A stretch of 64,000 nt of DNA, taken from NCBI GenBank assembly GCA_017429525.1, contig JAFROT010000010.1:1-64000 (forward strand), given 5' to 3'. A model generated the notes under the pieces. That model was given only the letters and a program-made list of their open reading frames with translations. It did not search any database and had not been told where the DNA came from. The stretch is from Bacteroidaceae bacterium. Its GTDB lineage: Bacteria > Bacteroidota > Bacteroidia > Bacteroidales > Bacteroidaceae. Position 1 is the stretch's first letter; each line of letters starts with the position of its first letter. Positions 16,379 to 25,288 of the stretch are shown here, piece by piece. The position numbers and the translations under genes are program-made.

Positions 16379-17389
16379 TTACGCCTGCTCGTCTTCCGCT
16401 TTATCTGCTTCCGCCTGTTTTTTGTCTGTGTCGGCTTCAGACGCGGTCCGAGGATCGGGCAGGGTCTTGCGGAGCTTACCCTCAGCGATGAGCCGACGGG
16501 CAATGGCATCGAGCATACCATTGATATAGCCACCGCTCTTTGGCGTAGAATAGTATTTGGCGATATCGACGTACTCGTTGATGGTCACGTGCAGGGGAAT
16601 CTGCGAGAATGTGAACATTTCGGCCAACGCCGTCTGCATGATCAGTAAGTCCATGAACGCGACTCGGTCGAGATCCCAGTTGTAGAGCGACTGGGCGACG
16701 AGCGACCGATAGTGCTCGGCTCCCAGGACCGAGGCACGGAACAGGCGACGGGCGAACTCGCGGTCCTCATCATCGCGGTACTCCGGCATCAAGTCTTGGT
16801 TGGCTCCGTTCTTCTTGTCAAAACGCTTGATGGTTTTCAGCACGAAGGTGTCGACGATAAAGCGATCATCGTTCCAGTAGAGGCTCTTGTCCTCAAGCAA
16901 CTGATCCAACTCAGGATCTTCAATGATCACCTTCCGATAGAGCTGACGCCAGAGTTCCTTGTCCTCCTCGTATGTTGGCTCGTCCGTCCTCGACATCCAC
17001 TCTGTGTAGATATCGGAGCTGGCAATACGGCCGTAGATGCGGCGCACGAAGTCTTCCTCGTCAGCCCAAGTCTTCTTCTGGCTTTCGGTGAAATCCTTCA
17101 GTTGCTGGTTCTTGGCCAACTGGGCAATAAATTGGTTGGTGACGAAACGTGCACTGGGAGGCTCTCCTTCGTGCACACGATTGTAGCGGTTTGTCGCCGT
17201 GATGAGCGCCTGCTCGGCTACACGATTGACGTCTACCATCAGTTCAAGCATATACAGGTAGAGGTCGTAAGCCTTCGACAAGCTAAAGAAAAGTTCCTTC
17301 TCAGCAGTATCCAAATTGTTGGTGCCATTCTGGTAGTAGGCATACGTCTGCTGCAATACTTTCAAGCGAATTAGTTCTCGATTTATCAT
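16379..17389 (-). CDS. nusB: Transcription antitermination factor NusB, long Bacteroidota form
   Basis: RNA-binding antitermination factor for rRNA transcription. The canonical NusB fold is in the C-terminal half: RRLFRASVLGAEHYRSLVAQSL, DLDRVAFMDLLIMQTALAEM, PLHVTINEYVDIAKYYSTPKSGGYINGMLDAIA. The N-terminal about 170 residues are a helical extension found in Bacteroidota NusB, giving 336 residues in place of about 140. The tail after residue 315 is Ala/Glu/Asp-rich. First gene of the nusB-yajC-ybbR-coaE-DUF5606 run; promoter about 43 nt upstream. Confidence 0.93.
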   Translation of the reverse strand: MINRELIRLKVLQQTYAYYQNGTNNLDTAEKELFFSLSKAYDLYLYMLELMVDVNRVAEQALITATNRYNRVHEGEPPSARFVTNQFIAQLAKNQQLKDFTESQKKTWADEEDFVRRIYGRIASSDIYTEWMSRTDEPTYEEDKELWRQLYRKVIIEDPELDQLLEDKSLYWNDDRFIVDTFVLKTIKRFDKKNGANQDLMPEYRDDEDREFARRLFRASVLGAEHYRSLVAQSLYNWDLDRVAFMDLLIMQTALAEMFTFSQIPLHVTINEYVDIAKYYSTPKSGGYINGMLDAIARRLIAEGKLRKTLPDPRTASEADTDKKQAEADKAEDEQA

Positions 17390-17431
17390 GATAGCGAACG
17401 AAATCTGCGTTTATTATAGCCTTTGAGCGTG

Positions 17432-17439
17432 CAAAAGTA
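17432..17439 (-). promoter_or_regulatory. -7 box of the nusB promoter
   Basis: TACTTTTG on the minus strand followed by GCACG, 43 nt before the nusB ATG. No well-spaced -33 element. Confidence 0.55.
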
Positions 17440-17489
17440 GTCATTTTAACCCAAAACTCAGCCTTTAGAGTGAAGTTTTTGTTCATTTT

Positions 17490-17521
17490 TTGGGTTGATT
17501 GACAATTTATGCCTAATTTTG
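17490..17521 (+). promoter_or_regulatory. Promoter of the DUF3276 gene
   Basis: TAATTTTG (17514-17521) with TTG (17490-17492) 21 nt upstream. The transcript would begin near 17528, which rules out the in-frame ATG at 17509 and supports the start at 17560. Confidence 0.7.
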
Positions 17522-17559
17522 ACCCGCAAAAATCAAAAAAAACAACTTTTATAACAACG

Positions 17560-17898
17560 ATGAAAGAAAATTTCAACTATGGTAGCAAGGAAAAGGACAT
17601 CCTCTTTTCGAAGGCTATCAAAGCAGGCAAGCGACTGTACTATGTGGATGTGAAGAAGAGCAGCAAGGGCGACCTCTACCTGGCGCTCACCGAGAGCAAG
17701 AAGATTGTCAGCGGCGACCCCGAGATGCCTCAATTCTCGTATGAAAAACATAAACTCTTTGTCTACCCCGAGGATTTCGAGAAATTCACAGGTGCCTTGG
17801 CCGACGCCATGCGCTTTATATATGAGCAGCAAGGGCCCGTCGAGCAGCGTCCCGAGGAACCCCGTAACGAGATTCAGTTGGACGAAATCGAGTTCTAA
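17560..17898 (+). CDS. DUF3276 (PUR-like) nucleic-acid-binding protein
   Basis: 112-residue cytosolic protein starting MKENFNYGSKEKDILFSKAI, the typical start of DUF3276. The family has a Pur-alpha-like fold that binds single-stranded DNA or RNA; visible are KRLYYVDVKKSSKGDLYLALTESKK and the second half YEKHKLFVYPEDFEKF. The C-terminus EQRPEEP...IQLDEIEF is acidic. An upstream ATG at 17509 is excluded because it precedes the transcript start. Own promoter and terminator. The cellular role is not established. Confidence 0.85.
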   Translation: MKENFNYGSKEKDILFSKAIKAGKRLYYVDVKKSSKGDLYLALTESKKIVSGDPEMPQFSYEKHKLFVYPEDFEKFTGALADAMRFIYEQQGPVEQRPEEPRNEIQLDEIEF

Positions 17899-17934
17899 AC
17901 ACTCTATAATATAGGTTCGCGCACGAAAAGAATC

Positions 17935-17966
17935 AGGCTTGCAGAGATTTTGCGAGCCTTTTTCTT
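17935..17966 (+). terminator. Intrinsic terminator of the DUF3276 gene
   Basis: AGGCTTGCA / TGCGAGCCT 9-bp stem (one G-T pair), 7-nt loop, then TTTTTCTTT. The T-run overlaps the -33 element of the purL promoter. Confidence 0.8.
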
Positions 17967-17995
17967 TGTTCTTCGGCGAACTTCAATTATCTTTG
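17966..17995 (+). promoter_or_regulatory. Promoter of purL
   Basis: TATCTTTG (17988-17995) with TTG (17966-17968) 19 nt upstream; GCAGCC follows. Leader of about 25 nt to the purL ATG, leaving no room for a purine riboswitch. Confidence 0.7.
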
Positions 17996-18028
17996 CAGCC
18001 AAATTAAGCAAACTCACACTTTACCACC

Positions 18029-21000
18029 ATGGCCATTTCCTTTTTCCGTACAACGCAGAGCATTATCGCCACACAGGCTGATCATCAACTCTCGCAAGAA
18101 GAAATCCATAAACTCGCCTGGCTCTATGGCGATGCTACACCCGTCGAAGCCAGTTCGCTCGAAGGCTATTTCATCGGTCCCCGCCGCGAGATGATCACGC
18201 CTTGGAGCACAAATGCCGTCGAGATTACGCAGAACATGGCACTCGCTGGCATCTCGCGCATCGAAGAGTACTTCCCCGTCGACAGCGCCGACGCCGACTA
18301 CGACCCTATGCTGCAACGCCTCTACAACGGGCTCGACCAGAGCATCTTCACCGTCGACATTCAGCCAGCGCCCATTCAGGAGATTGACAATCTGGAAACC
18401 TATAACGAGCAGGAAGGGCTCGCCCTCTCGCCCGAGGAAATCGAATATCTACACGACGTTGAGCGTCAGCTCGGGCGCAAGCTCACCGACAGCGAAGTAT
18501 TTGGCTTCGCACAGATCAACAGTGAGCACTGCCGTCACAAGATATTCGGAGGAACTTTCATCATCGACGGCAAAGAGATGCCAAGCAGCCTCTTCCAGAT
18601 GATCAAGCGTACGACGCAGGAAAATCCTCACAAGATCATCTCGGCCTACAAAGATAACGTTGCCTTCGCCGAAGGTCCTGTCGTCGAGCAGTTTGCACCC
18701 GCCGACCACGCTACGAGCGACTATTTCATCATCAAGGACATCGAGAGCGTCATCAGCATCAAGGCCGAGACGCATAATTTCCCGACGACCGTGGAGCCGT
18801 TCAACGGCGCTTCGACGGGTACGGGCGGCGAAATCCGCGACCGCATGGGCGGAGGCACTGGCTCGTGGCCCATTGCCGGAACGGCGGTCTATATGACGAG
18901 CTACCCACGCAACACGGATATTACGTTCGAGCCGACGATGACAGCTCGCCCCTGGCTCTATCAAACGCCCGAGCAGATTCTCATCAAAGCCTCCAATGGT
19001 GCCAGCGACTTCGGCAACAAGTTCGGCCAGCCGCTCATCACGGGTTCTGTTCTCACCTTCGAACATGAGGAGAACGGCGAGCAATACGGCTACGATAAGG
19101 TCATCATGTTGGCAGGCGGCGTCGGCTATGGCACGAAGCGCGACTGCCTGAAGGGTACGCCCGAGAAAGGCAACAAGATTGTCGTCGTGGGTGGTGACAA
19201 CTACCGCATCGGGCTCGGTGGCGGTTCCGTCTCATCGGTCGACACGGGCCGCTACAGCAGCGGCATCGAGCTGAATGCCGTTCAGCGCGCCAATCCCGAG
19301 ATGCAGAAGCGCGCCTACAACCTCGTGCGCTCGCTCTGCGAGGAGGACGTGAACCCCGTCGTCAGCATCCACGACCACGGCTCGGCGGGACATGTCAACT
19401 GCCTCAGCGAGTTGGTAGAGGAATGTGGTGGACTTATCGACATGACTAAACTGCCTATCGGCGACCCAACGCTTTCTGCGAAAGAGATTATCGCCAACGA
19501 GAGTCAGGAGCGCATGGGTCTGCTCATCCAAGAGGAGCACCTCGACCACGTCCGTGCCATCGCCGAACGTGAACGTGCTCCGCTATATGTCGTCGGCGAG
19601 ACTACTGGCGACGCTCATTTCGCCTTCGAACAGGGCGACGGCGTCCGTCCCTTCGACCTTGACGTCGCACAGATGTTCGGCCACTCACCTAAGACGGTGA
19701 TGGTAGATGAGACCGTGGAACGTCACTACACAGACGTGACGACGGACACGAATGTCCATTCACCATTGTCTATTACTCATTCACTTCAGGCAGTATTTCA
19801 GCTCGAAGCCGTTGCCTGCAAGGACTGGCTGACCAACAAGGTCGACCGCTCCGTCACGGGCAAGGTCGCCCGCCAACAGTGTCAGGGCGAACTGCAGTTG
19901 CCGCTCTCTGACTGTGGTGTCGTAGCACTCGACTACCGCGGACGCAAGGGCATAGCCACAGCCCTCGGTCATGCGCCGCAGGCCGGACTGGCCAATCCCG
20001 CTGCCGGCTCTGTCCTCTCTGTAGCAGAGAGCCTGACCAACATCGTCTGGGCGCCGCTTGCTGAAGGACTCGACAGCGTCAGCCTGAGCGCCAACTGGAT
20101 GTGGCCATGCCGCTCGCAGAAGGGCGAGGACGCCCGCCTCTATCAGGCCGTCGAAGCGCTCTCCGACTTCTGCTGCGCCCTTGAGATCAACGTCCCGACG
20201 GGCAAGGACAGCCTGTCCATGACACAGAAATACCCCGATGGCACGAAAATTATCGCCCCAGGCACAGTCATCGTCACATCAGGAGGCGAGGTTAGCGATA
20301 TTCGCAAGGTCGTCAGCCCCGTACTGGCCGACGAACCGAAAAGCGCCCTCTACCACATCGACTTCTCATTCGACGAGTTGCGCCTCGGCGGAAGCGCCTA
20401 CGCACAGTCGCGTGGCTACGTAGGCTCAGACGTCCCCACCTGCACCAATCCCGAGTACTTCCGCGACGCGTTCAACGCCGTACAGGAGTGCGTACGCAAG
20501 GGGCTCATTCTCTCTGGTCACGACATCAGCGCTGGCGGCCTCATCACGACACTCCTCGAGATGTGCTTCGCCAACACCAAAGGCGGCATGAAGATCAATC
20601 TGGTCAACTTCGAGACCGAAGACATCACCAAGATCCTCTTTGCCGAGAATCCAGGCGTCGTCGTACAAGTGAGTACCAAGGACGAAGCCGAGTTCAAGGA
20701 ACTCTTGGATGACGCTGGCGTGGGATACATTTATATAGGAACGCCTGCGCGCGAGCGTATGATGCGCATACGCAAGGGGGACTTCGAGGAGACGCTCGAC
20801 ATCGACGCGCTGCGCGATCTGTGGTACGCTCCCTCTCACCGCCTCGACCGCAAGCAGAGCATGAACGGACAGGCCGACGAGCGCTTCCAGAACTACAAGC
20901 AGCAGCCCATCGACATCCGTCTGCCTCGCCACTTCACGGGCAAACTCTCCCAGTACGGCCTCAACCCCGACCGCTGGAAAGAAAGCGCCACCGCCTCCGA

Positions 21001-21775
21001 TGCGTCAGCATCGGCCAACCGTCCTCACGCCGCTATCATCCGCGAGAAAGGCACCAATGGCGAGCGCGAAATGGCTTACTGCCTCTATCTTGCTGGCTTC
21101 GACGTGAAGGACGTCATGATGACCGACCTCATCACGGGTCGCGAGACGCTCGACGACATCCAGATGATTGTCTTCTGCGGCGGTTTCTCCAACAGCGACG
21201 TCCTCGGTTCGGCCAAGGGATGGGCTGGCGCATTCCTCTTCAACCCGAAAGCTAAGGAAGCGCTCGACCGCTTCTACGCACGCCCCGACACGCTCTCGCT
21301 CGGCATCTGCAACGGTTGTCAGCTGATGGTGGAGCTCGGGCTGCTCTTCCCCGCTGGCGAAGAGAAGAAAGCGCAGATGCTGCACAACACCTCCCACAAG
21401 TTTGAGTCGGCCTACCTCGGCTTGACCATTCCCGAGAACAAGAGTGTCCTCTTCGGTTCGCTCTCGGGCTCTAAGCTGGGTATCTGGGTCGCTCATGGCG
21501 AGGGTAAGTTCCACCTGTCCGAACCTGAGAGCGCATACAACGTTGTCGCCAAGTACAGCTACGACCAATATCCCGCCAACCCCAATGGCTCTGACTACAG
21601 CGTCGCTGGTCTCTGCTCAGCCGACGGCCGTCATCTGGCGATGATGCCTCACCTGGAGCGCGCCATCTTCCCATGGCAGTGCGCCTACTACCCCGCCGAC
21701 CGTCGTATGGACGAGGTCACCCCGTGGATCGAAGCCTTCGTCAACGCAAGAGTCTGGTGCGAAAAGAATCATTGA
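18029..21775 (+). CDS. purL: Phosphoribosylformylglycinamidine synthase, single-chain type
   Basis: Fourth step of purine synthesis: FGAR + glutamine + ATP to FGAM. 1248 residues in one chain, as in Proteobacteria and Bacteroidota. Order: N-terminal PurS-like domain, linker, AIRS-type ATP-binding domains (FAQINSEHCRHKIF, KAETHNFPTTVEPFNGASTGTGGEIRDR with the catalytic-site His, SWPIAGTAV), second AIRS half, and the class I glutaminase (about 990-1248) with nucleophile cysteine in GICNGCQLMVELG and a late His-Glu pair near HLERAIFP. A small hydrophilic insert near residue 575 (NVHSPLSITHSLQ) is encoded by a stretch rich in CCATTGTC/CATTCAC, similar to other low-complexity stretches in this window. 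Confidence 0.97.
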   Translation: MAISFFRTTQSIIATQADHQLSQEEIHKLAWLYGDATPVEASSLEGYFIGPRREMITPWSTNAVEITQNMALAGISRIEEYFPVDSADADYDPMLQRLYNGLDQSIFTVDIQPAPIQEIDNLETYNEQEGLALSPEEIEYLHDVERQLGRKLTDSEVFGFAQINSEHCRHKIFGGTFIIDGKEMPSSLFQMIKRTTQENPHKIISAYKDNVAFAEGPVVEQFAPADHATSDYFIIKDIESVISIKAETHNFPTTVEPFNGASTGTGGEIRDRMGGGTGSWPIAGTAVYMTSYPRNTDITFEPTMTARPWLYQTPEQILIKASNGASDFGNKFGQPLITGSVLTFEHEENGEQYGYDKVIMLAGGVGYGTKRDCLKGTPEKGNKIVVVGGDNYRIGLGGGSVSSVDTGRYSSGIELNAVQRANPEMQKRAYNLVRSLCEEDVNPVVSIHDHGSAGHVNCLSELVEECGGLIDMTKLPIGDPTLSAKEIIANESQERMGLLIQEEHLDHVRAIAERERAPLYVVGETTGDAHFAFEQGDGVRPFDLDVAQMFGHSPKTVMVDETVERHYTDVTTDTNVHSPLSITHSLQAVFQLEAVACKDWLTNKVDRSVTGKVARQQCQGELQLPLSDCGVVALDYRGRKGIATALGHAPQAGLANPAAGSVLSVAESLTNIVWAPLAEGLDSVSLSANWMWPCRSQKGEDARLYQAVEALSDFCCALEINVPTGKDSLSMTQKYPDGTKIIAPGTVIVTSGGEVSDIRKVVSPVLADEPKSALYHIDFSFDELRLGGSAYAQSRGYVGSDVPTCTNPEYFRDAFNAVQECVRKGLILSGHDISAGGLITTLLEMCFANTKGGMKINLVNFETEDITKILFAENPGVVVQVSTKDEAEFKELLDDAGVGYIYIGTPARERMMRIRKGDFEETLDIDALRDLWYAPSHRLDRKQSMNGQADERFQNYKQQPIDIRLPRHFTGKLSQYGLNPDRWKESATASDASASANRPHAAIIREKGTNGEREMAYCLYLAGFDVKDVMMTDLITGRETLDDIQMIVFCGGFSNSDVLGSAKGWAGAFLFNPKAKEALDRFYARPDTLSLGICNGCQLMVELGLLFPAGEEKKAQMLHNTSHKFESAYLGLTIPENKSVLFGSLSGSKLGIWVAHGEGKFHLSEPESAYNVVAKYSYDQYPANPNGSDYSVAGLCSADGRHLAMMPHLERAIFPWQCAYYPADRRMDEVTPWIEAFVNARVWCEKNH

Positions 21776-21820
21776 GCCGCTCTCTTTCGCTTGAGATAAG
21801 CGTGTCTTCGAATAAGATAA

Positions 21821-22498
21821 ATGATGATGACACCAACAGACATTAAACAAGCTACACTGCAACAGCCCCTCCCCCCAAAAACGGGAGGGGCTGCGGGTGG
21901 GTCTTTATTCACAACCTTCTTCCACATTGGCCTCTTCACCATCGGCGGCGGTTATGCGATGATACCGCTCATCGAAGCCAAGGTCGTGGACGAGAAGCAG
22001 TGGATCACCCGTGAGGACCTGCTCGACCTCATGGCTGTGGCGCAGTCCTGCCCAGGCATCTTCGCCGTGAACATCGCCATCTTCATCGGCTACAAACTGC
22101 GAGGCCTTCCGGGTGCGCTACTGTCCACGTTGGGCTGCATTTTGCCTTCATTCCTCATCATTCTTGCCATCGCCCTCTTCTTCCGTCAGTTCCAGGACAA
22201 CCCATGGGTGGCTCGCGCCTTCCGAGGCATACGCCCCTGCGTCGTCGCGCTCATTGCCGCTCCTACGTTCAAGATGGCACAGACGGCCAAAATCGGTTGG
22301 ACGAATGTATGGATTCCCGTCCTCGGCGCGTTCCTCATCTGGATGTTCGGCGTCTCGCCCATCTGGGTGATCGTAGCAGCAGGTTTAGGCGGCTATCTCT
22401 ACGGAAGGTTGATCAGCCTCAACCCCGACCCCTCGCCCGAGGCTAAGGGCAGCAATAACACACAAGATTCCTTTCAAGACAGTAAGCCTCAGCAGTGA
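21821..22498 (+). CDS. Chromate transporter family (CHR) protein, first half of a split pair
   Basis: Short-chain CHR transporter, 225 residues, several helices. Signature FFHIGLFTIGGGYAMIPLIEAKVVDEKQWI and DLMAVAQSCPGIFAVNIAIFIGYKLRG are complete. Short-chain CHR proteins work as pairs of adjacent genes; the partner starts 51 bp downstream. Three ATG codons in a row at 21821-21829 leave the exact start open. Both ends carry repeat-derived residues: PLPPKTGGAAGGS just after the start and NPDPSPEAKGS near the C-terminus. Substrate could be chromate or another anion. Follows purL by 45 bp. Confidence 0.88.
   Translation: MMMTPTDIKQATLQQPLPPKTGGAAGGSLFTTFFHIGLFTIGGGYAMIPLIEAKVVDEKQWITREDLLDLMAVAQSCPGIFAVNIAIFIGYKLRGLPGALLSTLGCILPSFLIILAIALFFRQFQDNPWVARAFRGIRPCVVALIAAPTFKMAQTAKIGWTNVWIPVLGAFLIWMFGVSPIWVIVAAGLGGYLYGRLISLNPDPSPEAKGSNNTQDSFQDSKPQQ
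21867..21905. repeat. GC-rich hairpin repeat at the 5' end of the first CHR gene
   Basis: CCCCTCCC ... GGGAGGGG hairpin (21867-21890), then CTGCGGGTGGG: the plus strand reads GGGAGGGGCTGCGGGTGGG, four G-tracts with short loops. Encodes PLPPKTGGAAGGS in frame. Confidence 0.75.
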
Positions 22499-22540
22499 CC
22501 ACCTTCCTCTCTTCGAGAGAGGGATGAGGGGCGAGGCTAT
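22424..22540. repeat. Degenerate pair of GC-rich repeats between the two CHR genes
   Basis: ACCCCGACCCCTCGCCCGAGG at 22424-22444 and, in the opposite sense, GAGAGAGGGATGAGGGGCGA at 22515-22534 look like diverged inverted copies of the same element. The first is inside the coding region, the second in the 51-bp gap. Confidence 0.45.
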
Positions 22541-22549
22541 GACCTTAGT

Positions 22550-23122
22550 ATGATATACCTTCAGCTCTTTTACACTTTCTTTCTCATCGGCCTCTTCGGC
22601 TTTGGTGGTGGCTATGCGATGATCTCCATGATTCAAGGTGAGGTCGTCACCAACCATCATTGGATGTCGATGGGTGAGTTCACGGATATTGTCGCCGTCT
22701 CGCAGATGACGCCCGGCCCCATCGGCATCAATTCAGCCACGTACGTAGGCTACACGGCAGTCGTCAACACCGGCGGCCCGCATTGGATGGGCATCCTCGG
22801 TTCGGTCACCGCTACCTTCGCCGTCGTCCTGCCGTCGTTCATTCTGATGATCATCATCTCCAAGTTCCTGATGCAGTACAAGCACCATCCCGCCGTAGAG
22901 CATGTTTTCTTGGGACTGCGTCCAGCCGTAGTCGGCCTTCTCGCTGCTGCCAGCTTGCTCCTGATGACACCTGAGAATTTCTCGACACCTTCTGAATCGC
23001 CTTGGCAATTCTGGATCAGTGTAGCCATCTTTGTCGGTACCCTCATCGCCTGCCAAGTCTATAAGCTCAGCCCCATCCGCACCCTCCTCTTCTGCGCCCT
23101 CGTCGGAATCCTGCTGTTCTGA
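22550..23122 (+). CDS. Chromate transporter family (CHR) protein, second half of a split pair
   Basis: 190-residue short-chain CHR protein with signature FFLIGLFGFGGGYAMISMIQGEVV and DIVAVSQMTPGPIGINSATYVGY. About six hydrophobic segments. Pairs with the preceding gene to make one transporter with antiparallel halves. Lacks the repeat-derived ends of its partner. The convergent comEC gene ends 235 bp downstream, with a long inverted repeat in between. Confidence 0.9.
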   Translation: MIYLQLFYTFFLIGLFGFGGGYAMISMIQGEVVTNHHWMSMGEFTDIVAVSQMTPGPIGINSATYVGYTAVVNTGGPHWMGILGSVTATFAVVLPSFILMIIISKFLMQYKHHPAVEHVFLGLRPAVVGLLAAASLLLMTPENFSTPSESPWQFWISVAIFVGTLIACQVYKLSPIRTLLFCALVGILLF

Positions 23123-23153
23123 CAGCAAATGACTTCGGGAATAGAGAAAAAAA

Positions 23154-23348
23154 GGAGAATGAAGAATGGATGAATGATGAATGAAGAATGATGAATGAAG
23201 AATATTTTCTAGCTCCAAAGAGCTAAGGTAATTTGTATTCTTCATTCTTCATTATTCATTATTCTTCATTCTTCACTCTTCATTATTCGTTCTTCATTCT
23301 TCATTATTCGTTCTTCATTCTTCATTCTCCATTCCATCCTTCATCCTT
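23154..23348. repeat. Long imperfect inverted repeat of GAATGA/TCATTC units
   Basis: Left arm (23154-23205) is made of GAATGAAGAATG-type units, right arm (23236-23348) of CATTCTTCATTATTC-type units; the turn contains a small hairpin TAGCTC CAAA GAGCTA at 23210-23225. It fills the space between the converging CHR and comEC genes and would fold into a long stem in RNA from either strand, probably ending both transcripts. Confidence 0.75.
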
Positions 23349-23357
23349 CCCGAAGGC

Positions 23358-25256
23358 CTACTCCCCTAAGCTCACCCTCATCGCACCCTGTTCTGCGACG
23401 TCGTAGATACGCCACCCCACTCTCCGAGCCTCCTCTGTGAGTGCTGCACGCTGCCAACGAGGCAGGCTTGCATCCAGCACCAACAATTTTGGCTTGTACG
23501 CATCCGTCAGCCAGCCCAAACGCCCGCCGCGGAATCCTCTTACCAGCCACAAGACATCCACCTCCTTACATGCCGCAGGTAGCACCGCCCCCTTCAAACG
23601 AGTCTCTACTGCCCCCTTCAAACGAGTCTCTGCTGTCCCCTTCAAGCGAGTCTCTGCTGCCCCCTTCAAGCGAGTCTCTGCCTCCCCCTCTCCCCGGGTT
23701 GTGTAGGCAGCGACTTTGTCGCTGCCATCATCCTGCCATCCTTCATCACCGCTCCCCTCCCCTATCATCACCGCTTGGAAGGCGCTTCCTGCGCCTTTTA
23801 CCGCTACCGCCATCTGCCCGCGCAGCACCACCGGAGCAGCCGTCAGCCTGCGCCGCCAAAAGCTCTCGGCGATTAACTTCATGCCAACCTCCACTGAGTC
23901 CGGCATAGGCGTCAGCAGCCAGCTACGCTCGGGCGCAGCAATCACATGCAACACCGGGCAGCGGCGATTGTGATAGACCACCACCTGCGGCTCAGCCTTA
24001 CGGCTCCAGAAGTCGTCCACGACAGCCCCAGGCCAACTCACCTCCCAACGCATCAGCGCCAACTGCGCCGTCACCACCCACGTCAGCCCCATAGCCAACA
24101 CACCAGACAATGCCGGCAACACAGCGCTCACCAGCAGCAACACCAAAGCGCCGTAGACCAGCACCATCGTCAGCGGTATCAGCACTAAGTTGAACAAGGG
24201 GGCATAAAGCGAAAAGCGGTGGAAATAGAAAGCTACCAGCGGCAGCGTAGCCAGTTGTGCCGCCAACGACACGGAGAGCAGTTCCAAGGGCCACATCAGA
24301 TGATAGCGCGCCAACCAGAAACATTGGAAGCGCCAGCGCCCATACGCCCAGCGCACCCAACGTCCGTGCAAAGTGATGATTCCCACAACAGCCGCAAACG
24401 ACAGCTGCGCGCCAACATCGAAGAGATAGACTGGCCGCACCATCAGCATCACGAACGCCGTCAGCACAACCAGATTCAACGCGCTGCCGTTTCGCTGCAT
24501 CAGCGAGGCAATGACGAAGAGACTCGTCATCAGCGAAGCTCGAACCAACGAGGTCGGCAGCCCCGCCACGAAGGCGTACGTCCAAATAAAGAGGATCACG
24601 AGCACGCCCACCCACACGCGCCAGCGTGAGCACAACAGCCATCCGTTCAACCACGTGAGGAACATGCCGACGATGATACCCAGATGAAGGCCCGAGAGCG
24701 CCAGCAGATGGCTCACTCCTGCAGACGCATAGAGGTCGCGCGTCTCGCACTGCAGTTGGGAACGGTCGCCCAAGGTGATAGCCGTCACGACAGCCAATGC
24801 CTCATCGTCAAGTCCGGCACGGGCATAGCGAGCCGAAAGCCGATCACGCACCTCTAAAGCGCGATGACGCAAATTTGACAGCACCGACGACGAATCTGCC
24901 GACGACTGCGTCAGCCAGCGCCAACGCCGATAATCGAATTCGTCAGGGTTGCCGCGGTTTACGGGTGGGCGCTCCATCTGTTGCCATTGCGTCTGAACTT
25001 CGTCGGCATAAGCCGCATAGCGGACGAATCCGACTACGGCAAAGAAAACTGCCGTCAGCACGATGAACGATCGTCCTTCTGCTTTCCGTGCCGACCGAGG
25101 ATAGACACTCGCTGCCAACAGCGCGACCAACAAACAACATCCCCATGCGGCCAAGTCAAGCCACACGGGGACGGAATAGCTCTCGTAGAATAATGCGTCA
25201 GCTACAATGATGCCCAGAGCGAGGGACAATGTAGCAAGGAGAATCGGACGGCTCAT
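23358..25256 (-). CDS. comEC: ComEC/Rec2-family DNA-uptake channel protein
   Basis: Polytopic inner-membrane protein of the competence family, 632 residues. The signature GVSHLLALSGLHLGIIVGMF is at about 180-200, within a block of helices running to about 400. Between FVRYAAYADE (about 95) and NPDEFDYRRWRW only about 20 residues remain, so the OB-fold DUF4131 region normally found there is largely missing. No metallo-beta-lactamase domain is present. Near the C-terminus four perfect or near-perfect copies of an 8-residue repeat (AETRLKGA) form a charged linker before the last domain (VDVLWLVRGFRGGRLGWLTD). Whether it still moves DNA is uncertain. Follows rpe by 32 bp. Confidence 0.88.
   Translation of the reverse strand: MSRPILLATLSLALGIIVADALFYESYSVPVWLDLAAWGCCLLVALLAASVYPRSARKAEGRSFIVLTAVFFAVVGFVRYAAYADEVQTQWQQMERPPVNRGNPDEFDYRRWRWLTQSSADSSSVLSNLRHRALEVRDRLSARYARAGLDDEALAVVTAITLGDRSQLQCETRDLYASAGVSHLLALSGLHLGIIVGMFLTWLNGWLLCSRWRVWVGVLVILFIWTYAFVAGLPTSLVRASLMTSLFVIASLMQRNGSALNLVVLTAFVMLMVRPVYLFDVGAQLSFAAVVGIITLHGRWVRWAYGRWRFQCFWLARYHLMWPLELLSVSLAAQLATLPLVAFYFHRFSLYAPLFNLVLIPLTMVLVYGALVLLLVSAVLPALSGVLAMGLTWVVTAQLALMRWEVSWPGAVVDDFWSRKAEPQVVVYHNRRCPVLHVIAAPERSWLLTPMPDSVEVGMKLIAESFWRRRLTAAPVVLRGQMAVAVKGAGSAFQAVMIGEGSGDEGWQDDGSDKVAAYTTRGEGEAETRLKGAAETRLKGTAETRLKGAVETRLKGAVLPAACKEVDVLWLVRGFRGGRLGWLTDAYKPKLLVLDASLPRWQRAALTEEARRVGWRIYDVAEQGAMRVSLGE
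23590..23690. repeat. 24-bp tandem repeat in comEC
   Basis: Four copies of a 24-bp unit containing CCCTTCAA(A/G)CGAGTCTC, encoding AETRLKGA on the minus strand. Copies differ at one to three positions. Confidence 0.85.
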
Positions 25257-25288
25257 GCTATTCTATTAAGCAGTGAGCAATAGCGGAC

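Noticed and set aside
17509-17559. Upstream ATG for the DUF3276 gene
   Set aside because: It lies within or before the -7 box TAATTTTG at 17514-17521; family members start at MKENFNYGSKEKD.
17996-18028. Purine riboswitch before purL
   Set aside because: The leader is only about 25-30 nt and shows no aptamer structure.
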